Below the pieces are notes generated by a model, which saw only the letters and a program-made list of their open reading frames with translations, made no database searches and was not told the origin of the DNA. DNA of 30,516 nucleotides from Coemansia sp. RSA 922 (lineage: Eukaryota > Kickxellomycota > Kickxellomycetes > Kickxellales > Kickxellaceae): the NCBI GenBank assembly GCA_027577415.1, contig JANBQS010000149.1, forward strand, positions 1 through 30,516, given 5' to 3'. A program made the position numbers and the translations under genes. This document shows, in pieces, positions 26,327 through 30,516 of the stretch. Within the stretch, counting starts at the first letter, position 1. Every line of letters starts with the position of its first letter.

Positions 26327-28432
26327 ATGTACGCGAGCAACTTCAACAGACGTGGTCGTGGTAGCTTTGGCTCTTCATCTGCCAGCCGCGGCCGGACGCC
26401 CAGGAGCTATGTCTGGAGCTGGAAGCCAGTTCGTGGCAGTGACAGATACTGTTACCCGGCTATAGCTGACAGTGTCAACCAACAAGCGCAGCATATTGAG
26501 CGCAATCGTAACAACGTCTTGAGAACTATGGCCAACCTGCTGTCCACTATGTCGGTAACTGAGCTCGGGGCCTTTGGGTATGCAATGCCAGGGCTTCGAA
26601 TTACCAGGCAGTGGATTAATGATGATGGTTCCTCGGAGGTTAGGCTTGAAGCTGCGACGGAGGACATGTTGCTACCACCTACCATTATGCGTACTGGCGA
26701 GATTGTCCGCATCGACGATACTGCAAATGACAGGGTGGTTTGCCCTTTTGACCTGGATGCTGTCGGCCCTATCATGGGTACCATTGCGTCGATTGACCCC
26801 TTGGAGCTCGTCATAAACCTCGGTTCGGGACAGAAGCTACCAGCGCACTGGGGAAACAGATGCAGTGTCTCGAAACTGATATTTGATGTTCACTTTAAGC
26901 GCATGTTGATTGCACTCAGAGATCTAGCCAGCTACCGTCGCACGCGGCCGTCCTTGCACCAAGTTGTGTATTTGGGCGCCACACCGAGGTTCTATGGTCG
27001 GGCGTTGTTGGACAGCGACTTTGTTGACGGATCGCTTAATCGGTCCCAGAAAGACGCCGTGCAGCTGGCCATGACCGCCAATGCTATTGCATTGATCCAC
27101 GCACCGGCAGGCACTGGCAAGACTCGGGTTCTAATTGAAATTATTCGCCAGCTTTTACGCCGCAAGCAGCGCATTCTTGTGTGTGGACCATCCAACGTCT
27201 CGGTTGACAACATCACTAAACGCTTGGCCTCCATTTCTGACATATCTATAGTACGCACAGGCCACCCAGACCGAATTTCACCGGCTACTATGTCATTTAG
27301 CTTGGACTCGCTGAAGGCCAGCTTGACCTGCGACAAGGATTCTCATTCGCCAGCAGATCAGTCAGTGGCAGAACCGACGCGTAAGCTATCTGGGACTGGT
27401 CTTGGTGTTAGTAGCTCTGGATCGCCTTCACGCGCAGCCAGCGCTGGGGTTATACCCAACTCGGAAATCATCCGCACCAAGCAGGTAGTCCTTAGCACAC
27501 TCAGCAACGTTGGTGGCAGGGATCTGTGTCGTGGCTGTGATAACTTTGACGTAGTCATTATTGATGAGGCCACTCAGGCATTGGAGGGCGAGGGTTGGAT
27601 CGCCGCATTAAAGGCGCCTAAGCTTATCCTAGCCGGCGACGGCAACCAGCTATATCCAATGCTTAAGAACGCTGATGGCAGCGCCGTAATTGCTGGTGGC
27701 GGCCTAGGTAGTCAGCCACCCCAGACGACACTGTTTGAACGCGTGCTCGGCAAGCATGGCAACAACGTCACTCGTACGCTTCAAATACAATACCGTATGC
27801 ATGCTGACATCATGCAGGTATCAGCGAACGAGCTCTATAAGGGCAATATTGTGGCGGATGGTTCTGTCGCAGGACACGTACTTTGCAATCTCGAGCACGT
27901 CGAGGAAAATGAGTATACCCGCGCGCCCTTGGTGCTTTTGGATACGGTTGGATGTGGAATAGCAGAGTCTTTCGATAGCTTTGGAGTGTTAGGGGGTTCA
28001 GGATGCATGAATGATGGCTCTGAGGGCAGGGTCAACACGGGCGAGGCACAGCTGGCAATGGCTTACGCCGAGAAACTATTAGCCGCCGGAATTGATGTCA
28101 AGGATATTGCGGTCATATCGTTCTACGATGCACAGGTGGCTCTGCTAAAGGCTCTAGGAGAGGAGCGCTACCCCGAACTGGAGATTGGATCTGTCGATGC
28201 ATTCCAAGGCCGCGAGAAGGAAGCTGTTGTGCTGTCAATGGTTCGCTCTAACCCTGGCAAAGAGGTTGGGTTTCTCAAGGATGTCCGCTACATGAACGTT
28301 GCCCTTACTCGCGCGAGACGTCACCTGTGCATTATCGCCGATAGTTCGACTGTCTCGGAGGGAGATCCGTTCCTAACGGCTTTGTTTGTGCACCTCAAAG
28401 CCAAGGCTCTCATTCTTCAGCCCAGTGCTTGA
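26327..28432 (+). CDS. HCS1: SF1 helicase, Hcs1/IGHMBP2 (UPF1-like) family
   Basis: A 701-residue intronless protein. Residues 1-60 are basic and Arg/Gly/Ser-rich; a beta-barrel region follows, then the two RecA domains. Motifs: Walker A APAGTGKT (about 258-265), SNVSVDNITKRL (Ia), VVIIDEATQ (Walker B, about 410), LAGDGNQLYPM (III), IQYRMHADI (IV region), SVDAFQGREKEAVVLSMVR (V, near 622) and NVALTRARRHLCII (VI, near 660). These are typical of the UPF1-like group; length and the absence of Upf1's Cys/His domain or Sen1's large N-terminus favour Hcs1/IGHMBP2, a 5'-3' helicase linked to DNA polymerase alpha and ribosome-associated functions. A Ser/Gly-rich insert of about 50 residues lies between motifs Ia and II (about 332-380). 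Assignment within the family is less sure than the family. Confidence 0.85.
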   Translation: MYASNFNRRGRGSFGSSSASRGRTPRSYVWSWKPVRGSDRYCYPAIADSVNQQAQHIERNRNNVLRTMANLLSTMSVTELGAFGYAMPGLRITRQWINDDGSSEVRLEAATEDMLLPPTIMRTGEIVRIDDTANDRVVCPFDLDAVGPIMGTIASIDPLELVINLGSGQKLPAHWGNRCSVSKLIFDVHFKRMLIALRDLASYRRTRPSLHQVVYLGATPRFYGRALLDSDFVDGSLNRSQKDAVQLAMTANAIALIHAPAGTGKTRVLIEIIRQLLRRKQRILVCGPSNVSVDNITKRLASISDISIVRTGHPDRISPATMSFSLDSLKASLTCDKDSHSPADQSVAEPTRKLSGTGLGVSSSGSPSRAASAGVIPNSEIIRTKQVVLSTLSNVGGRDLCRGCDNFDVVIIDEATQALEGEGWIAALKAPKLILAGDGNQLYPMLKNADGSAVIAGGGLGSQPPQTTLFERVLGKHGNNVTRTLQIQYRMHADIMQVSANELYKGNIVADGSVAGHVLCNLEHVEENEYTRAPLVLLDTVGCGIAESFDSFGVLGGSGCMNDGSEGRVNTGEAQLAMAYAEKLLAAGIDVKDIAVISFYDAQVALLKALGEERYPELEIGSVDAFQGREKEAVVLSMVRSNPGKEVGFLKDVRYMNVALTRARRHLCIIADSSTVSEGDPFLTALFVHLKAKALILQPSA

Positions 28433-28528
28433 AAGCCGACGGCGATCTTATATGTTCATTTATATCTAATGGCTATAAATTTGACCTCTATGCCAGCTGT
28501 GCAAACACGTTCCATATTGACATTATTG

Positions 28529-28534
28529 AATAAA
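28529..28534 (+). terminator. AATAAA polyadenylation-type signal after HCS1
   Basis: AATAAA about 97 bp after the HCS1 stop codon, in AT-rich sequence; a plausible 3'-end signal. Confidence 0.45.
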
Positions 28535-28717
28535 AATAAGCATTTTACTAGCTACTCTAGGGAATTTAAAGTGTCAGTATATTGAGCGCCCTCCATTATG
28601 TCTGAAAAACAAGGCTCACATCAAATGTGTAAGCTCTTCAGTCATAAGCTGCGCCAATATCCAAGCACGCTGCCTGATGTAGATGTCGGTTCAAGATATC
28701 GGCTACTCACCCCATTA

Positions 28718-29145
28718 TGCTCTAAAGTAAGCAAGTCGGGCTGAAACAGCTCCCACTTGCTCCGTGCAAAGGCGGTAGGCAATGCCAGGACCCATGCAGC
28801 CCAGCATAACCTGAACGCTGCTTTGTGGTGACTTACGAGATGTGCATTATGTGCAGCGAGTCCACGCCAATACGGGGGAAATACACATTGAGCGTGTAGT
28901 AGCCACAATCGACCACGTATTTAGATAATATCAACAGTCAGTGACATCTCGGCTATATTAGTAGCAAATATTATCTTGCATATTGGCGCAGACTGAAGGA
29001 TTTTGGCCTGCAAGTTAGCTGGCGGCTGCGATAAGAACGCTGAAAGGCTTGGCGTTGTCAATGGCGGCACGGCAATAATATTCTTTTCTAAGACCACACA
29101 CGTTACTACAAAAGGCGTAGGGGGGTATTTCATTTCGTCGACCAA
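28718..29145 (-). pseudogene. decayed DEAH-box RNA helicase fragment
   Basis: Read on the minus strand from about 29145 downward: PPANLQAKILQSAPICKIIF then ATNIAEMSLTVDII (helicase motif V; intact genes have TNIAETSLT), then a stop. One base further on, the frame continues KYVVDCGYYTLNVYFPRI and GVDSLHIMHIS, the segment that follows motif V in DEAH helicases. Next comes QRSGYAG (motif VI, QRxGRxGR with Arg replaced by Tyr) and, in yet another frame, MGPGIAYRLCTEQ. At least two frame breaks and in-frame stops show decay. The ATPase motifs are missing. The subfamily (Prp2/Prp22/Prp16/DHX group) cannot be told. Confidence 0.75.
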
Positions 29146-29566
29146 GCGATCTTGCCCCTTGACTGAAATTTGGGGGCTTCCTCAGACTATTTAAACCGAT
29201 GTTTTTTCCTCACTCTCTTGCTTGTTTTCTTTCTTTTCTTCACTCTCTTTCGAGTTTGCCTTCGCTGCCTTCGCTTCTTTGCATCGTACTTTTTCCTGTA
29301 GTTTACATACTCTCTTGACCTTGCTAGTCTTAATTTTGTCACGCATTCTTCTCCTGTGTATCACCCAAACTCGTATTTCTTTTTCAACTCACACCTTGGC
29401 GTTACCTTTTGCACTTTGCTCACTTTTGTCCTTACCGAGGCTAACTTGCTCTTGCTATTTCCACTTGAGCAACTGCTTCAAACAACGCGGTAACTCGCTA
29501 CACAACTTCCCCCCCCCACCCGAATTCTCGAATTCCAATTCACTATTCCCAAAAATTTCTACAACA
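29146..29566 (+). promoter_or_regulatory. pyrimidine-rich upstream region of the right-edge gene
   Basis: About 420 bp, strongly C/T-rich from 29210 onward, ending at CAACAATGG. Reads as promoter plus 5' leader; the 172-codon open frame over it is a by-product of the pyrimidine bias. Confidence 0.5.
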
Positions 29567-30516
29567 ATGGCACTTCTCCCTCGCATGGTAAGTACTACTA
29601 ACAATATGCCTGAGCCAAAGTCCCTGTGCCTCAGTGGTTACACAGGACGACCATGCAATCACCGCTATTGTAAACATGCCCTGATGCCCCCCCCCTCACT
29701 TATCTCCCCCGCCCCTCCCATGTGCACAAATTATATCTGATGGTCTGCCTTGATGGCTGTGCCTTCTGTGCGTAACGCAACATAGTACCTAAACCTGAGC
29801 TAACTACCTTTTTTTGTTATGCTCGTTTATTGTGACTGTAGAACATCGCCCGCCGCTCGGTGGAGAACAAGGCGGTCGGCAGCAACAGCTGTGCTCTTCA
29901 CGAAGCAAATCCGACTAACGCGCGCTCGGTCCTATCTCAGGTAATTAAAGCGCCGCAAAGCGCAATGGTAAGTAAATATCACTTGTCTTTGTTTATATTC
30001 ATATACGATGCATTTGTGGATCTACCACTTTCCCACCATTTCCCTTGCACAATGTATATAGTGGTGTGATGTCATTAGTGATTATATTCCATCGATCGTA
30101 GAATACACACTAACTTTTAACTTTATCTTGTTTCTTTATTGGCATTTGTAGAAGCCTGCCTCGAAGGCGCGCGCCGGCTGGAAGATTGGCATCAGCAACC
30201 AGGTCGCTGCAGCCATTAGTGACGCTGTTGCTGCTCGCAAGCCACGTGTACTGCGCTCACCTGCGGCTCCCAGCAGGCTTTTCGCACTTGACGACCATGT
30301 ACCGCGCTCACCCGTGGCTCCCAGTAGGCTTTTTGCGCCTGACAACCATGTACCGCGCTCACCTGTGGCCCCTAGCAGGCTTTTTGCTCTCAGCGACCCC
30401 ACCCCTCACGTCGTGCGCAGTTCGCTCCACTATGTGGAAACAGCCGCTTTGTCCGCCGCAATGCAAGCGGCGGAGGCTGTCGTAGCGCGAGTTGTCGGTA
30501 CTGCCGAGGTCGTCAT
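29567..30516 (+). CDS. N-terminal part of a cyclin-like gene (partial, three exons so far)
   Basis: Predicted exons: 29567-29587 (MALLPRM), 29842-29967 and 30152 to the right edge; both introns are GT-AG and phase 0 (GTAAGT donors at 29588 and 29968). The joined frame stays open to the edge, about 170 codons. The layout (tiny first exon, second exon, then an intron before a Lys/Ala-rich segment, all phase 0) parallels the B-type cyclin at 13217. RSVLSQVIK fits a destruction-box-like RxxLxxV, and ENKAVG recalls ENKVGT in the other gene. Exon 3 encodes KPASKARAGWKIGISNQ and three 17-residue repeats. No cyclin box is inside the window, so the identity is tentative. Confidence 0.5.
30248..30400 (+). 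repeat. three tandem 51-bp coding repeats
   Basis: Units at 30248-30298, 30299-30349 and 30350-30400 each encode 17 residues of the form V(P/L)RSP(V/A)APSRLFA followed by an acidic turn. Each holds one Ser-Pro site. The repeat is in frame and sits in the presumed disordered N-terminal region. Confidence 0.9.

Noticed and set aside
29222..29740. 172-codon frame rich in Phe/Leu/Ser
   Set aside because: It is produced by the pyrimidine-rich leader of the right-edge gene and runs into its first intron.
1..30516. CRISPR arrays, bacterial operons or phage defence modules
   Set aside because: There are no regularly spaced repeats, and introns, tRNA structure and protein families are eukaryotic.

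Overview
The window is nuclear DNA from a fungus. Evidence: spliced genes with short introns of about 80-250 nt, no bacterial operon logic, and fungus-specific proteins (the DASH subunit Hsk3, a Csm1/Pcs1-type monopolin subunit, MICOS Mic19). Compact genes, few introns, and relics resembling FunK1-type kinase families suggest an early-diverging (zygomycete-grade) fungus, perhaps Kickxellomycotina. That placement is an inference from protein flavour, not a database result.

Left part (1-9.3 kb) is a dense housekeeping block: the 5' part of a small membrane protein running off the left edge (minus), Ysh1/CPSF73 mRNA 3'-end endonuclease (plus), a Csm1/Pcs1-like protein with AT-hooks (plus), Mediator subunit Med7 (minus), RNase P/MRP subunit Pop1 (minus) and the MICOS subunit Mic19 (plus, one intron). 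A first accessory pocket (9.3-10.9 kb) is AT-rich and holds a dead Tc1/mariner-type transposase fragment.

Middle part (10.9-21.1 kb): a BAR-domain protein and the tiny DASH subunit Hsk3 are divergently paired, followed by a B-type cyclin and a HAD sugar/glycerol-phosphate phosphatase. Next come two tandem copies of a secreted/membrane glycine-rich protein gene, an MRH lectin (Yos9/OS-9, ER quality control), a 67-residue protein and an I78-type peptidase inhibitor carrying an acidic insert. The tandem duplication is unusually legible: between the copies lie the fossil 3' ends of BOTH flanking genes (last 16 codons of the lectin, last 8 of the phosphatase), plus a 60-bp noncoding/tail block identical between copies.

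Right part (21.1-30.5 kb): a gene-poor stretch with a frameshifted FunK1-like kinase relic, a tRNA-Thr(AGU), a seven-transmembrane receptor-like protein, a small unidentified gene whose C-terminus seems to need splicing, an Hcs1/IGHMBP2-type SF1 helicase, a decayed DEAH-box helicase fragment (minus), and the 5' end of a gene whose exon layout resembles the B-type cyclin upstream; its third exon has three 51-bp coding repeats.

Many genes belong to core cell biology (RNA processing, chromosome segregation, cell cycle, organelle shape). Their proximity probably reflects ordinary fungal gene order rather than one pathway. I found no convincing new multi-gene system; the best leads are the duplication with flanking fossils, the inhibitor-like pair and the relic islands.
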